Source: Nocardia abscessus (GTDB lineage Bacteria > Actinomycetota > Actinomycetes > Mycobacteriales > Mycobacteriaceae). Taken from it: a stretch of DNA of 64,000 bases. The position numbers and the translations under genes were made by a program. The stretch covers positions 186,001 to 250,000 of the forward strand of contig NZ_JADLQO010000014.1 of NCBI RefSeq assembly GCF_015477775.1, read 5' to 3'. A model generated the notes under the pieces. It made no database searches, was not told the origin of the DNA, and saw only the letters and a list, made by a program, of their open reading frames with translations. Positions 8,606 to 16,202 of the stretch are shown piece by piece (within the stretch, counting starts at the first letter, position 1; each line of letters starts with the position of its first letter).

Positions 8606-9594
8606 CGGGTCATCCCCAGGACCGGGGCGAATCCGAAGGCCGTGACCAGGCCGGGATCGCCGAATGCGGTGATCCGGATGATCGAGTCCTTCGTCGTGGT
8701 GAGCACCGCGACGCCGAAAGCCCGGTAGTCGCAGCCGGATTCGCGGTGATAGGCCACCGCGGCGAGTTGCCCGTTGGCCGCGGCCGGTAACAGCATCCAC
8801 TCGCCGGGGGTTCCGAGGACCTGCTCGGCCAGGTAGGCGACGCACGTCCGCTTGCCCGCGAACCAGGTGCCCGACGGCGGCATCTCCAGAACGGCGTCGC
8901 GGTGCAGCAGTCGTTCGATGGCCGCGGGATCGGCACGGCGGAACGCGATCAGGTACTCCTCGAGCAGCGCGCGCTGTCCCGGATCGCTCGGCGCCACCGC
9001 CTGCTCGGCGGCCGAGGAGACCTCGGCGAGCCGGGCCCGGGCACGCTGCAACGTGCTCTTCACCGCCGCGGTGGTGGTGTCCAGCAGCTCGGCGACTTCG
9101 GCCGCGGGCAGTCCGAGGACGTCGCGCAGCAGCAGCACGGCGCGCTGCCTGCCGTTCAGGTGTTGCAGGCAGGCGATGAGCGCCAGGCGCAGGCTGTCGC
9201 GCGCCACGGCCACACCGGCCGGGTCCGCCGACTCCGGCGTCACCAGCGCGTCCGGCAGGGGCTCGAGCCACCGGACATCCGCGGCGGCGGCCACCGGTGG
9301 CGCGGACGGGTTCGTGCCCGGCGCGCCGAGGCCGGACGGCAGCACGCGCCGCCCGTGGTGCCCGAGCGCGGTCAGGCACGCATTCGTGGCGATCCGGTAC
9401 AGCCAGGTCCGCACCGAGGAGCGCCCCTCGAAGGTGTCGAAGGAGCGCCAAGCCCGCAGATAGGTCTCCTGCACCAGGTCTTCGGCGTCGTGGACCGAGC
9501 CGAGCATGCGGTAGCAGTGCGCGAGCAATTCCCGCCGGTACGGCTGGGTGCGGCGGGTGAATTCGGCGTCGGGCAGCGCGCCGGTCGTGGTCAT
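8602..9594 (-). CDS. ECF sigma factor with C-terminal SnoaL-like domain (SigG-type)
   Basis: 330 residues, longer than a minimal ECF sigma factor. Region 2 (ELLAHCYRMLGSVHDAEDLVQETYLRAW) and region 4 (LNGRQRAVLLLRDVLGLPAAEVAELLDTT) are clear. After about residue 200 a SnoaL/NTF2-like domain follows (YLIAFRRADPAAIERLLHRDAVLEMPP). This is the architecture of M. tuberculosis SigG, in which the extra domain rather than a separate anti-sigma factor is thought to modulate activity. No anti-sigma gene is adjacent, which fits. AAAGGA lies before the ATG. Divergent from the PPOX gene at 9751. Confidence 0.9.
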   Translation of the reverse strand: MTTTGALPDAEFTRRTQPYRRELLAHCYRMLGSVHDAEDLVQETYLRAWRSFDTFEGRSSVRTWLYRIATNACLTALGHHGRRVLPSGLGAPGTNPSAPPVAAAADVRWLEPLPDALVTPESADPAGVAVARDSLRLALIACLQHLNGRQRAVLLLRDVLGLPAAEVAELLDTTTAAVKSTLQRARARLAEVSSAAEQAVAPSDPGQRALLEEYLIAFRRADPAAIERLLHRDAVLEMPPSGTWFAGKRTCVAYLAEQVLGTPGEWMLLPAAANGQLAAVAYHRESGCDYRAFGVAVLTTTKDSIIRITAFGDPGLVTAFGFAPVLGMTR

Positions 9595-9750
9595 CCGCAG
9601 GTCCTTTCCCGGTCCACCGAGCGTGAGCCGTCACAGATGAGACCGAGCGAGACGCGAAAAAGAATCGCAGACCCCGATTCCTCCGGCTCGCGACGCGAGT
9701 CCACCTGACGGGGATCACCGTGGTTCCCGCATCGACCGAGGAGAATTCCC

Positions 9751-10140
9751 ATGCCACTCGACGACACCGTGCGCACCCTGATCGACGGCCCCCACGCCGC
9801 CGTCCTGGCCACCGCGAACGCGGACGGCCGTCCGCAGTCATCGGTGATCTTCGTCGACTACGACGGCGACACCCTGCTGTTCAGCACGATCGAGGGAAGG
9901 CTGAAAACCCGCAACATGGCGCGCGATCCCCGGGTGAGCCTGCTGGTGCTCAGCCGCACCGACGGCCGGTACGTGGAGGTGCGCGGCCGGGTCGAGATCA
10001 CCGCCGACCCGGACAAGACCCTGCACGCCGCGATGTACGCCAAGTACATGGGCGGCGCGACGCCCCCGCCGGAACCCGAGGCGCACCGGCTGATCGTGCG
10101 CATCGTCCCGGAGCGCGTCTACGTCTTCCCGCCCGCCTGA
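9751..10140 (+). CDS. PPOX-class F420-dependent oxidoreductase
   Basis: 129 residues, a split-barrel flavin/F420-binding protein of the pyridoxamine-oxidase-like class. Typical elements are HAAVLATANADGRPQSSVIFVD, TIEGRLKTRNMARDPRVSLLVL and VEVRGRVEI. Members use reduced F420 to reduce small substrates, but the substrate cannot be read from sequence. The ATG is preceded by GAGGAGAA. It diverges from the SigG-type sigma gene with a 156-base intergenic region, and could be a target of that sigma factor. Confidence 0.88.
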   Translation: MPLDDTVRTLIDGPHAAVLATANADGRPQSSVIFVDYDGDTLLFSTIEGRLKTRNMARDPRVSLLVLSRTDGRYVEVRGRVEITADPDKTLHAAMYAKYMGGATPPPEPEAHRLIVRIVPERVYVFPPA

Positions 10141-10201
10141 ATCGCCACTGGGAAGGCACGATTCGGCCGCTAGACTCCTGGACGACTGGGAAGGGGGCCG
10201 C

Positions 10202-10576
10202 ATGGACGCGGTTATCAAGGAGGTCGCCGAGGAGGGCAAGCGGCTCATCGACCGGGCCTGGCTCGGCGAACTGAGCCGCGACCAAGCGGTGCACATGTTC
10301 GTCCAGGTCGGCGACGGCATGGTGCGCTACGAGACGGCGCTGACCATCATCGACGACGGCGTGCAACGGTTGACCGCCAACGCCAGGCGGCTGCGGATCC
10401 TGCGCTGGTGCGCCCTGCTGGAGTTCCCCGTATTCGGCGGGTTCGCGGTGCTGGCGGTGTTGCTCGGGGACTACACCACCGCCGCGCTCTCGGTCCTGTT
10501 CCTGCTGATCCTGCAGATCATCCACCGCACGATGCTTCCGCATCCGCTGGCCGTTCCCCGTCAGCCGGGCGGTTAG
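10202..10576 (+). CDS. Small two-helix membrane protein, unknown function
   Basis: 124 residues. The first 65 are charged and helical. Two hydrophobic segments follow at about 71-90 (CALLEFPVFGGFAVLAVLLG) and 93-110 (TAALSVLFLLILQIIH), then a short tail. No family recognised. A strong purine stretch GGGAAGGGGG lies just before the ATG at 10202. It lies between the PPOX enzyme and the VIT-type transporter on the same strand. Confidence 0.7.
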   Translation: MDAVIKEVAEEGKRLIDRAWLGELSRDQAVHMFVQVGDGMVRYETALTIIDDGVQRLTANARRLRILRWCALLEFPVFGGFAVLAVLLGDYTTAALSVLFLLILQIIHRTMLPHPLAVPRQPGG

Positions 10577-10625
10577 CCGACCGCGCGGGCGGCACGGACT
10601 TCCCGTCCGCGCGTCGCGGTGTCAT

Positions 10626-10631
10626 TAGGGT
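10626..10631 (+). promoter_or_regulatory. -10 box of predicted leaderless mRNA (VIT-family gene)
   Basis: TAGGGT is followed by exactly six bases and then the ATG at 10638, so transcription would start at or next to the start codon. No Shine-Dalgarno sequence fits in between. Confidence 0.5.
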
Positions 10632-10637
10632 GCGTTC

Positions 10638-11366
10638 ATGGCTCGCACGACGAGCGCCTCCGGCGCGCATCCGCACGAACCGCACGGCGACAGCTTCGCC
10701 GCGAAGCTCAACTGGCTGCGCGCGGGTGTGCTCGGCGCGAACGACGGCATCGTGTCCACCGCGGGGCTGGTCGTCGGCGTCGCCGCGGCGACAACCGATA
10801 CCGCGGCGCTGTTCACGGCGGGCATCGCGGGTATTTCGGCGGGCGCGATCTCGATGGCGGTGGGCGAGTACGTGTCGGTCAGCACCCAGCGCGATTCGGA
10901 GCGGGCCCTGCTGGCGAAAGAACGCCGGGAACTGCGTGAGGAGCCGGACTACGAGCTGGCCGAACTCACGGGGATCTACCAAGCGAAGGGGCTGACGCCC
11001 GAAACGGCGCGGAAGGTCGCCGAAGAACTCACCGCGCACGACGCTTTCACCGCGCACGCGGAGGCCGAACTCGGCCTGAACCCCGCCGAGCTGACCAACC
11101 CCTGGCAGGCGGCGCTGTCCTCGGCGGTGGCGTTCACTCTCGGCGCACTGCTGCCGCTACTGGCCATCCTGCTGCCGCCGGTCACCGCGCGCATTCCGGT
11201 GACCTTCGCGGCCGTGCTCACGGCGCTCGCGCTCACCGGGTCGGTCAGCGCCCGGCTGGGCGGAAGCTCCCGTGGCCGGGCGGTGCTGCGGGTGGCGCTG
11301 GGCGGTGCGCTGGCCATGGCCGTCACCTATGGCATCGGGCAGCTCGCCGACGTCGCCGGAATCTGA
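10638..11366 (+). CDS. VIT1/CCC1-family iron/manganese transporter
   Basis: 242 residues. It has the family signature of an N-terminal amphipathic region followed by LRAGVLGANDGIVSTAGLVVGVAAA and AGIAGISAGAISMAVGEYVSVSTQRDSE. A cytoplasmic Glu-rich metal-binding segment (about 90-150) follows, then three more hydrophobic helices. CCC1/VIT proteins move Fe2+ or Mn2+ out of the cytoplasm. The Gly-rich first helices and the MAVGEYVSVSTQ stretch are diagnostic. Predicted leaderless, from the TAGGGT box. A strong bidirectional terminator follows at 11406-11445. Confidence 0.93.
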   Translation: MARTTSASGAHPHEPHGDSFAAKLNWLRAGVLGANDGIVSTAGLVVGVAAATTDTAALFTAGIAGISAGAISMAVGEYVSVSTQRDSERALLAKERRELREEPDYELAELTGIYQAKGLTPETARKVAEELTAHDAFTAHAEAELGLNPAELTNPWQAALSSAVAFTLGALLPLLAILLPPVTARIPVTFAAVLTALALTGSVSARLGGSSRGRAVLRVALGGALAMAVTYGIGQLADVAGI

Positions 11367-11405
11367 CTTCGGCGCAGCGCTGTTGCGCATCGGTCCCGAC
11401 GCACG

Positions 11406-11445
11406 CCGGTGCCGGGCGGAGGCTTCGGCCTTCGCCCGGCACCGG
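11406..11445. terminator. Bidirectional hairpin terminator
   Basis: An 18-base-pair stem with one G-T wobble and a TTCG tetraloop (arms 11406-11423 and 11428-11445), midway between the convergent VIT and CsbD genes. Perfect symmetry would let it stop transcripts from both sides. Confidence 0.85.
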
Positions 11446-11460
11446 TCGCCGGTTACGCGG

Positions 11461-11634
11461 TCAGCGCTTGAACGCGCCCCGCAGCTTGTCCGCGGCCCGC
11501 TTGACGTTGCCGCGAGCCTGCTCACGCCGTCCCTCGCCCTCCAGCCGGGAGTTTCCGGTCGCTCTGCCGAGGAATTTCTTCATGCTGCCCCTGGCTGCTT
11601 GCACCTGGTGCGCGAGGCGATCTTCGAACTTCAT
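11461..11634 (-). CDS. CsbD-family small stress protein
   Basis: 57 residues, starting MKFEDRLAHQVQAARGSMKK and ending KLRGAFKR. The order GRATGNSRLEGEGRREQARG followed by NVKRAADKL fits the CsbD pattern, small hydrophilic helical proteins induced by general stress in many bacteria. Biochemical role unknown. AGAGG lies a few bases before the ATG at 11634. It is the last gene of a three-gene unit with the DUF6131 and LapA-like genes (gaps of 11 and 23 bases) and is followed by a strong terminator. The gene is well below the size at which most gene callers are reliable. Confidence 0.88.
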   Translation of the reverse strand: MKFEDRLAHQVQAARGSMKKFLGRATGNSRLEGEGRREQARGNVKRAADKLRGAFKR

Positions 11635-11645
11635 CGCGAATTCCT

Positions 11646-11801
11646 CTAGTAGTACCAGCGTCGGCCGCCCACCGGACGGCCCACCGAACCGGCCACCAGC
11701 AGCACCAGCCCGATGATCAGCACGATGATGCCCGCGGTGGTGAGCAACGAAATTCCGAGCAGCCAGCCCAGAACCAGGAGGATGAGGCCGAGAACAATCA
11801 T
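11646..11801 (-). CDS. DUF6131-type small membrane protein
   Basis: 51 residues with two hydrophobic helices (MIVLGLILLVLGWLLGIS and TAGIIVLIIGLVLLVAG) and the C-terminal GGRRWYY typical of this actinobacterial family. Function unknown. The frame is open further upstream, but the ATG at 11801 is chosen because AAAGGA precedes it and the hydrophobic helix starts at once. Sits between the LapA-like gene and csbD-like gene in one unit. Confidence 0.82.
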   Translation of the reverse strand: MIVLGLILLVLGWLLGISLLTTAGIIVLIIGLVLLVAGSVGRPVGGRRWYY

Positions 11802-11824
11802 TGTCGTTTTCCTTTTCTCGATAA

Positions 11825-12262
11825 CTATTTCGCGGTCACGGGTTTGGAGGTCGATACCGTCGCGCCGCGATCGGTTCGGACGCCGCCCGAACCGGGTGTG
11901 CGCAGCCACCGCCGCCAAGCCGGCTCCTGGGCTGTGCCCTTGGCCGGGACGGAGGTGTCTGTCGCCAGATCACGCCGTACCGCCGCCATCTCGCGACGAG
12001 ACTGCGCGAGCTCACGACGCGCGACCATGCCGCGGCGGGTCACCCGCCAGGCACCGGATAGGACGAGCGCCAGTCCGAACATCCCGATCGCGCCGAGCAC
12101 GACCCCGTAGCCGAACAGCGCTCCGCTGGAACCGTGGAAGTGGTAGTCGAATACCGCGAAATCGCTCGTCAGTTGCTGAGCGGGGCCGGTGTTGCCGACT
12201 ACGGCGGCAACACCGATAATCACGGCCGCGATCAGGGCGACGAGCCCGATGATGATGATCAT
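11825..12262 (-). CDS. Two-helix membrane protein, LapA-domain-like
   Basis: 145 residues. The first helix is at 1-22 (MIIIIGLVALIAAVIIGVAA) and the second at about 52-75 (FGYGVVLGAIGMFGLALVLSG). An Arg-rich amphipathic segment follows (RRELAQSRREMAAVRRDL), then a disordered tail. The layout of helix, short loop with a beta-like HFHGSSGALFGYG, helix and basic coiled segment recalls LapA (DUF1049) proteins; the match is weak. The start at 12262 is chosen because the first helix begins there. Divergent from the HMA-like gene, 114 bases apart. First gene of the CsbD unit. Confidence 0.68.
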   Translation of the reverse strand: MIIIIGLVALIAAVIIGVAAVVGNTGPAQQLTSDFAVFDYHFHGSSGALFGYGVVLGAIGMFGLALVLSGAWRVTRRGMVARRELAQSRREMAAVRRDLATDTSVPAKGTAQEPAWRRWLRTPGSGGVRTDRGATVSTSKPVTAK

Positions 12263-12376
12263 GACAATCCCTGTGGCGTCGAGTCGTAATGACAACACCG
12301 CTATTCCCGGGGTCCGGGCGATCAAACGCGGCGAAAAGGAAAGTTTGATCGGGACGAATCGGGCAATGCGAAACAC

Positions 12377-12571
12377 ATGACGTACACAGTTACTCTGCAC
12401 AACGTTACCCGCGAGTCCGCGTCGGCGATCGAATCGTCACTGCGCGGCGTCAACGGCATCGACTCCGTCGACATCGACGTGCCGTCGGAGCGCGCCTTGA
12501 TCAACTCCACGACGCTGACCTACGGCGAGGTTCTCGACGCGATACGGCAGACCGGAGCGTCCGCCTCCTGA
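12377..12571 (+). CDS. Small HMA-like (copper-chaperone-fold) protein lacking CxxC
   Basis: 64 residues. The spacing of strands and helices (YTVTLHNVTRESASAIESSL, then VNGIDSVDIDVPSERALI, then LDAIRQTGAS) fits the beta-alpha-beta-beta-alpha-beta heavy-metal-associated fold. Where a chaperone has MxCxxC this protein has NVTRESA, with no Cys at all, so copper or zinc binding by the usual site is impossible. Possibly a scaffold or a regulatory relic. No clear ribosome-binding site before the ATG. It diverges from the LapA-like gene. Confidence 0.6.
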   Translation: MTYTVTLHNVTRESASAIESSLRGVNGIDSVDIDVPSERALINSTTLTYGEVLDAIRQTGASAS

Positions 12572-12641
12572 TCGGAGCGTTCCGCCGCACTCCACGGCAT
12601 CGCCGCCCGTGCGGTAACCATCGCCCGCCCGCGCGCACCGT

Positions 12642-13826
12642 ATGGTGCGAGATGATGACCGGGTGACGGACGTGTTCGACCCCGAATTCGCGCGAGACCC
12701 GTGGCCCACATTGGATCGGCTGCGCACCGCTGGGGGCGTCCACCGCGTCCGGACGCCGGACGGCCCCGCGGCTTGGCTGGTGACGCGCTACCGCGACGTG
12801 CGGGCCGGACTGCTGGATCACCGGCTGTCCACCCAGGCCCGGCACGCGCACGGGGACGACTACCGAGGATTCCTCGTCCCGCGACCGCTGGACGAGATGC
12901 TCGATGCCGCTCCGGCCGACCACGCCCGGCTGCGCAGCCTGGTCACCGCCGAGTTGTCGCCGCGCAGGCTGGCCGAGTGGACCGCACTCGCTCCGGGCTT
13001 GGTGAATTCGCTGCTGCGCGCGGGTGATCCGGGCGTGACGGTCGATCTGGTCGAACGGCTGGCGGTGCCCCTCCCCGCGGCCGTGCTGAGCGAGCTGCTC
13101 GGCCTCGATGACCCGGTCTCGGAACGTCTTCGTGACTGGGCGAATTCGACATTGCTTGCGTCGCCATCGCCGCCGCGCGCCCGCGACACCCTGGCCACCA
13201 TGTACGCGATCATCACCGAGGCCACCGCGCGAGCTCGGCCCGAGACGGCGCTCGGCCGTTGGGTCGCCGCGCACCGGAGTTCCGGCTCGCCGACCGCCGA
13301 CGAGCTGGCCGGGCTGCTGTTCTACCTGCTGTTCGTCTGGTACGAAGTGCTCGCCGACCTGATCGCCGGTTCGGTGCTCACCTTGCTGGGCCGTCCGGAC
13401 CAGTTGCGGGTGTGGCGCGCGACGGACGACAAGCAGTCCGCCGTGGACGAGCTGCTGCGCTATCTGTCTCCGCAGGTGCTGGCCGGGCCACGTTTCGCGA
13501 CCACCGAGCTGACCATCGGCGACACCACGATTTGCGCGGGACAGACCGTTCTGCTGTGCCTGGCCTCGGCCAATCACGATCCCGAAACCTTCGACCGGCC
13601 CTGGGAATTGGACCTCGATCGAGACCGCGGCGTCCAGCTCGCGCTCGGCTACGGCATGCACGCTTGCCTGGGCAACGCGCTGGTGCACACCGTCACCGCC
13701 GCGGCCGTCGATCACGTCTTCAGCCGGTGGCCGGATTCGGCCCTCGCGGTGGACGAGCGAGAGATCGTCTGGCGCTCCGGTTTTCGTCATCGAGGTCCAC
13801 TGGCGCTGCCGGTGGATCTGCGATGA
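12642..13826 (+). CDS. Cytochrome P450 with atypical I-helix
   Basis: About 394 residues from the GTG at 12642 (a GTG at 12663 is equally possible; neither has a clear ribosome-binding site). The heme-binding loop LGYGMHACLGNAL contains Cys342, with Leu replacing the usual Phe. The ExxR motif is in VDELLRYLSPQ. The I-helix, normally AGxET/D-T, reads LLFVWYEVLADLIAG: the acid is kept but the following Thr is Val and the AG is lost. Class I bacterial size; redox partners are not encoded nearby. Substrate unknown. A hairpin follows the stop. Confidence 0.88.
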   Translation: MVRDDDRVTDVFDPEFARDPWPTLDRLRTAGGVHRVRTPDGPAAWLVTRYRDVRAGLLDHRLSTQARHAHGDDYRGFLVPRPLDEMLDAAPADHARLRSLVTAELSPRRLAEWTALAPGLVNSLLRAGDPGVTVDLVERLAVPLPAAVLSELLGLDDPVSERLRDWANSTLLASPSPPRARDTLATMYAIITEATARARPETALGRWVAAHRSSGSPTADELAGLLFYLLFVWYEVLADLIAGSVLTLLGRPDQLRVWRATDDKQSAVDELLRYLSPQVLAGPRFATTELTIGDTTICAGQTVLLCLASANHDPETFDRPWELDLDRDRGVQLALGYGMHACLGNALVHTVTAAAVDHVFSRWPDSALAVDEREIVWRSGFRHRGPLALPVDLR

Positions 13827-13828
13827 GA

Positions 13829-13854
13829 TGGGGCGAGCGACGATGATCGCCCCA
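13829..13854 (+). terminator. Hairpin terminator after the P450 gene
   Basis: An 8-base-pair perfect stem (TGGGGCGA / TCGCCCCA) with a 10-base loop, starting 2 bases after the TGA of the P450 gene. Confidence 0.6.
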
Positions 13855-13944
13855 CCTGCTCCCGCTCTCGGATGCCGGGCCTCTCGCGGTCACCCACCCC
13901 TTCGGGGCGACCACACCGGCATGCGCCGGCGGAGCACGGACGAG

Positions 13945-13988
13945 TATGATCTACGACACACACGCTGTCAACTACAGGAGACACGCTG
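13945..13988 (+). promoter_or_regulatory. Promoter and operator-like repeats of the XRE/ImmA operon
   Basis: TATGAT at 13945-13950 is a good -10 box. Just downstream are GACA-N7-TGTC (13955-13969) and two direct copies of ACACGCTG at 13960-13967 and 13981-13988, exactly 21 bases (two helical turns) apart. AGGAG at 13976-13980 is the ribosome-binding site. The repeats lie over the predicted transcript start, where a bound XRE protein would block RNA polymerase. No clear -35 box. Confidence 0.5.
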
Positions 13989-13991
13989 ACC

Positions 13992-14435
13992 ATGGGGGAG
14001 GATCCACACCCGTTCACGCGGGCTCTCACGACGCTCATCAACGGAATGCACCCCCCGGCGAGCAAAGACGGACGGCCGCAAGAGATCACCCATCGAGCGC
14101 TCGCCGAGGACATCCACCGCACCACCGGGGCGAGCCTGTCCGCCAACTACCTCTGGAAGCTGCGCACCGGACAGGCGGTCAACCCGTCCTATGAAACGCT
14201 CGAGGTGTTCCGCGGTTACTTCGGGCTCGACAGCCTGGACCCGTTCACCGATCCGCAGCTGGCGGCGGCGCGGGGCAGCGAGCTGGCATTGATCAACGCG
14301 CTCAAGGGAAATGCCGAGCACGAGGTGCTCGAGCTGGTGCTGCGCGACGGGCTGCAACAGGGTACGGTCCGCGCGGAGTCGGTGCTGGCGATGCTGGATG
14401 TCCTGCGGCGCATCGAGAACGAACAACGCGAGTGA
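13992..14435 (+). CDS. XRE-type helix-turn-helix regulator of the metallopeptidase operon
   Basis: 147 residues. The N-terminal half is a helix-turn-helix domain of the lambda-repressor class: EITHRALAEDIHRTTGASLSANYLWKLRTG followed by SYETLEVFRGYFGL. The C-terminal half is helical (NALKGNAEHEVLELVLRDGL) and may dimerise. It is the first gene of a tight three-gene unit; the metallopeptidase gene begins 3 bases after its stop. In other XRE-ImmA/IrrE pairs the peptidase cuts or inactivates the repressor under stress. Operator-like direct repeats lie over its promoter. Confidence 0.88.
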   Translation: MGEDPHPFTRALTTLINGMHPPASKDGRPQEITHRALAEDIHRTTGASLSANYLWKLRTGQAVNPSYETLEVFRGYFGLDSLDPFTDPQLAAARGSELALINALKGNAEHEVLELVLRDGLQQGTVRAESVLAMLDVLRRIENEQRE

Positions 14436-14438
14436 GCG

Positions 14439-14996
14439 ATGCGGATCGCGGCCTGGAGCAAGGACGGAGGTGACCAGCCGGTGCTGGATCGTCGCTGGCT
14501 GCGTCGCGAACTGCGCGGTCTCGGGCTGCCCGGCCGGTTCACCGTCGGAGAGCTGGCCGAGGCGGTGGCCGAGCGCCGCGCCCGGCCGCTGCGCCTGCGT
14601 CCGGAGAGCTTCCCGGTCACCGGGCTCACCGGCGGCCTGCTGGTCACCGACGCGATCGACTTCATCGCCTACCAGCGCAACACCTCGAAGGTGCACCAGG
14701 ACCACATCGTCTGTCACGAGCTCGGCCATCTGCTCGCCGGGCACCGCACCGTCGACGTGGGCGGCGCGGAAGCGGTGCGACTGCTCGCGCCGAACATCGA
14801 TCCCGCGGTCGTGCGGCGGATGCTCGGGCGAACCAGCTACGCGCAGCCACAGGAGCGCGAGGCGGAGCACCTCGCGAATATGCTGATGGCGCACCACATC
14901 ACGCAGTGGACCGACCGGGAGGAGTGGGTCCTGCCCGATTCCGCGCCGGTCGCCGCGCGCCGCCTGCTGGACGCGCTGGGCCCGGGGCAGGGCTGA
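14439..14996 (+). CDS. ImmA/IrrE-family zinc metallopeptidase
   Basis: 185 residues. The catalytic HExxH is HELGH with His93, Glu94 and His97, preceded by a helix start VHQDHIVC. A downstream EREAEHLANMLM supplies the probable third zinc ligand (Glu). This is the COG2856 / ImmA-IrrE type, cytoplasmic proteases that act on a partner repressor. The ATG at 14439 is 3 bases after the XRE stop. A GTG at 14480 preceded by GGAGGTG is an alternative start and would drop 14 residues. Downstream, the 7TM gene begins 4 bases after its stop. Confidence 0.88.
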   Translation: MRIAAWSKDGGDQPVLDRRWLRRELRGLGLPGRFTVGELAEAVAERRARPLRLRPESFPVTGLTGGLLVTDAIDFIAYQRNTSKVHQDHIVCHELGHLLAGHRTVDVGGAEAVRLLAPNIDPAVVRRMLGRTSYAQPQEREAEHLANMLMAHHITQWTDREEWVLPDSAPVAARRLLDALGPGQG

Positions 14997-15000
14997 GCCC

Positions 15001-16200
15001 ATGTGGTTCGGACTGGTCTACGGCGGCGTGGCCGCCTTCGCCTTCGCAGCCTTCCTGTGGCGGGTCGCCCTCGCTCTTCGCAACCCAGGTAGCCCCGCAC
15101 GCTGGGCCGTCGCGTTCGCCATTCTCGCGGCGGGGATCGGATTCGAAGCGGCTGTGCCGCAGACCTATACCTGGATCGGGGACGTCTCGGGCATTCCCAA
15201 TCTCGCTTCCCTCGTGGTATACGGGGCCATCGCCGGAGCCGTGCTCGCCCAGGTGGTGTGGACGGGGTTCATGGTGGCGCCCCAGGAGCCGGACGCCGGG
15301 GCGGGGCGGCGCGTCCTCACGCTGCCGCTGCTCGTGCTCGCGGTGTTGGCGGTGCTGTTCGCGGCGTCCCCGGTGCACGACGAGGGTCATCCGACCGACT
15401 TCGACGCCCACTACGCGCGGGTCCCCCTGGCGGTGGCATTCCTCGGCGTCTACCTCGCGGTGTACTCCGCGGCGCTGATCCGCATCATCGTGTTGTGCCG
15501 CAGGTGGATCGGCGAGGTCGACCGGCTGTGGTTGCGGCGCGGCCTCCGGCTGCTCGCGGTCGGCAGCGCCGTCGCGCTGGGTTACAGCGCGGGCAAGGTG
15601 ATCGCGGTCGGCGCGGCGTGGTTCGACATCGATCTGCGCCCCCTCAACACCGACATCGCGCCCGCGTTCGCGAGCCTGGGCGCGACCGTCATGCTGGTCG
15701 GTTACCTGTGCCCCTCGCTGGCGCCGTGGCTGCTGCACACGATCGCCCGGCTGCGGGCGCTGCCGCGACTGCGTCCGCTGTGGCTGGCCCTGCGTGAGGT
15801 GGATCCGGAACTGGCGCCCATGCCGGACCGGAGCACAGCGGCCCGAGACCGGGTGTATCGCAGGGTGATCGAGATCCGGGACTGGCTGTTGCGCCTGCAA
15901 CCGCACCTGTCCGCCGAGGCGACGGCGATCGCCGAGCGCCTGGCCACCGAACCGGCCGTCCCGGAGCGCACCCGGGCCGCCGCGATCGAGGCCGCCCGCA
16001 TCGCCGCCGCGCTGCGGGCGCACCGGCTCGGTCTGCCACCCGCAGGGGACGACGAATCCTTCGCCGAGCCGAGCCGGCCCACGCTGGCCGCCGAGCTGGC
16101 CTGGCTGGTCGAGGTCGCCGTCCAGTTCGAGACCGCGCCACTGGTTTCCGCGACGCTGGCCGCGCTGGAGAAGACCGGCGATCCCGACGCCGGGCGCTGA
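15001..16200 (+). CDS. Seven-helix membrane protein of the MAB_1171c/DUF6545 type
   Basis: 399 residues. About seven hydrophobic helices span residues 2-255, beginning LVYGGVAAFAFAAFLW. A cytoplasmic C-terminal part (about 256-399) follows, starting after LRPLWLALREVDPEL and rich in Arg, Ala and Glu helices. The layout matches actinobacterial proteins named MAB_1171c-family putative transporters (DUF6545). They recur beside XRE and ImmA/IrrE genes, which is the arrangement here, with 4 bases between this start and the peptidase stop. Whether it transports or senses something is not known. Its end is 2 bases from the convergent DUF418 gene. Confidence 0.82.
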   Translation: MWFGLVYGGVAAFAFAAFLWRVALALRNPGSPARWAVAFAILAAGIGFEAAVPQTYTWIGDVSGIPNLASLVVYGAIAGAVLAQVVWTGFMVAPQEPDAGAGRRVLTLPLLVLAVLAVLFAASPVHDEGHPTDFDAHYARVPLAVAFLGVYLAVYSAALIRIIVLCRRWIGEVDRLWLRRGLRLLAVGSAVALGYSAGKVIAVGAAWFDIDLRPLNTDIAPAFASLGATVMLVGYLCPSLAPWLLHTIARLRALPRLRPLWLALREVDPELAPMPDRSTAARDRVYRRVIEIRDWLLRLQPHLSAEATAIAERLATEPAVPERTRAAAIEAARIAAALRAHRLGLPPAGDDESFAEPSRPTLAAELAWLVEVAVQFETAPLVSATLAALEKTGDPDAGR

Positions 16201-16202
16201 GT

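Noticed and set aside
6620-9841. Long minus-strand open frame of 1073 codons
   Set aside because: Antisense to the helicase and SigG-type genes, made by G/C third-position bias; the only genuine protein overlapping it on that strand is read in another frame.
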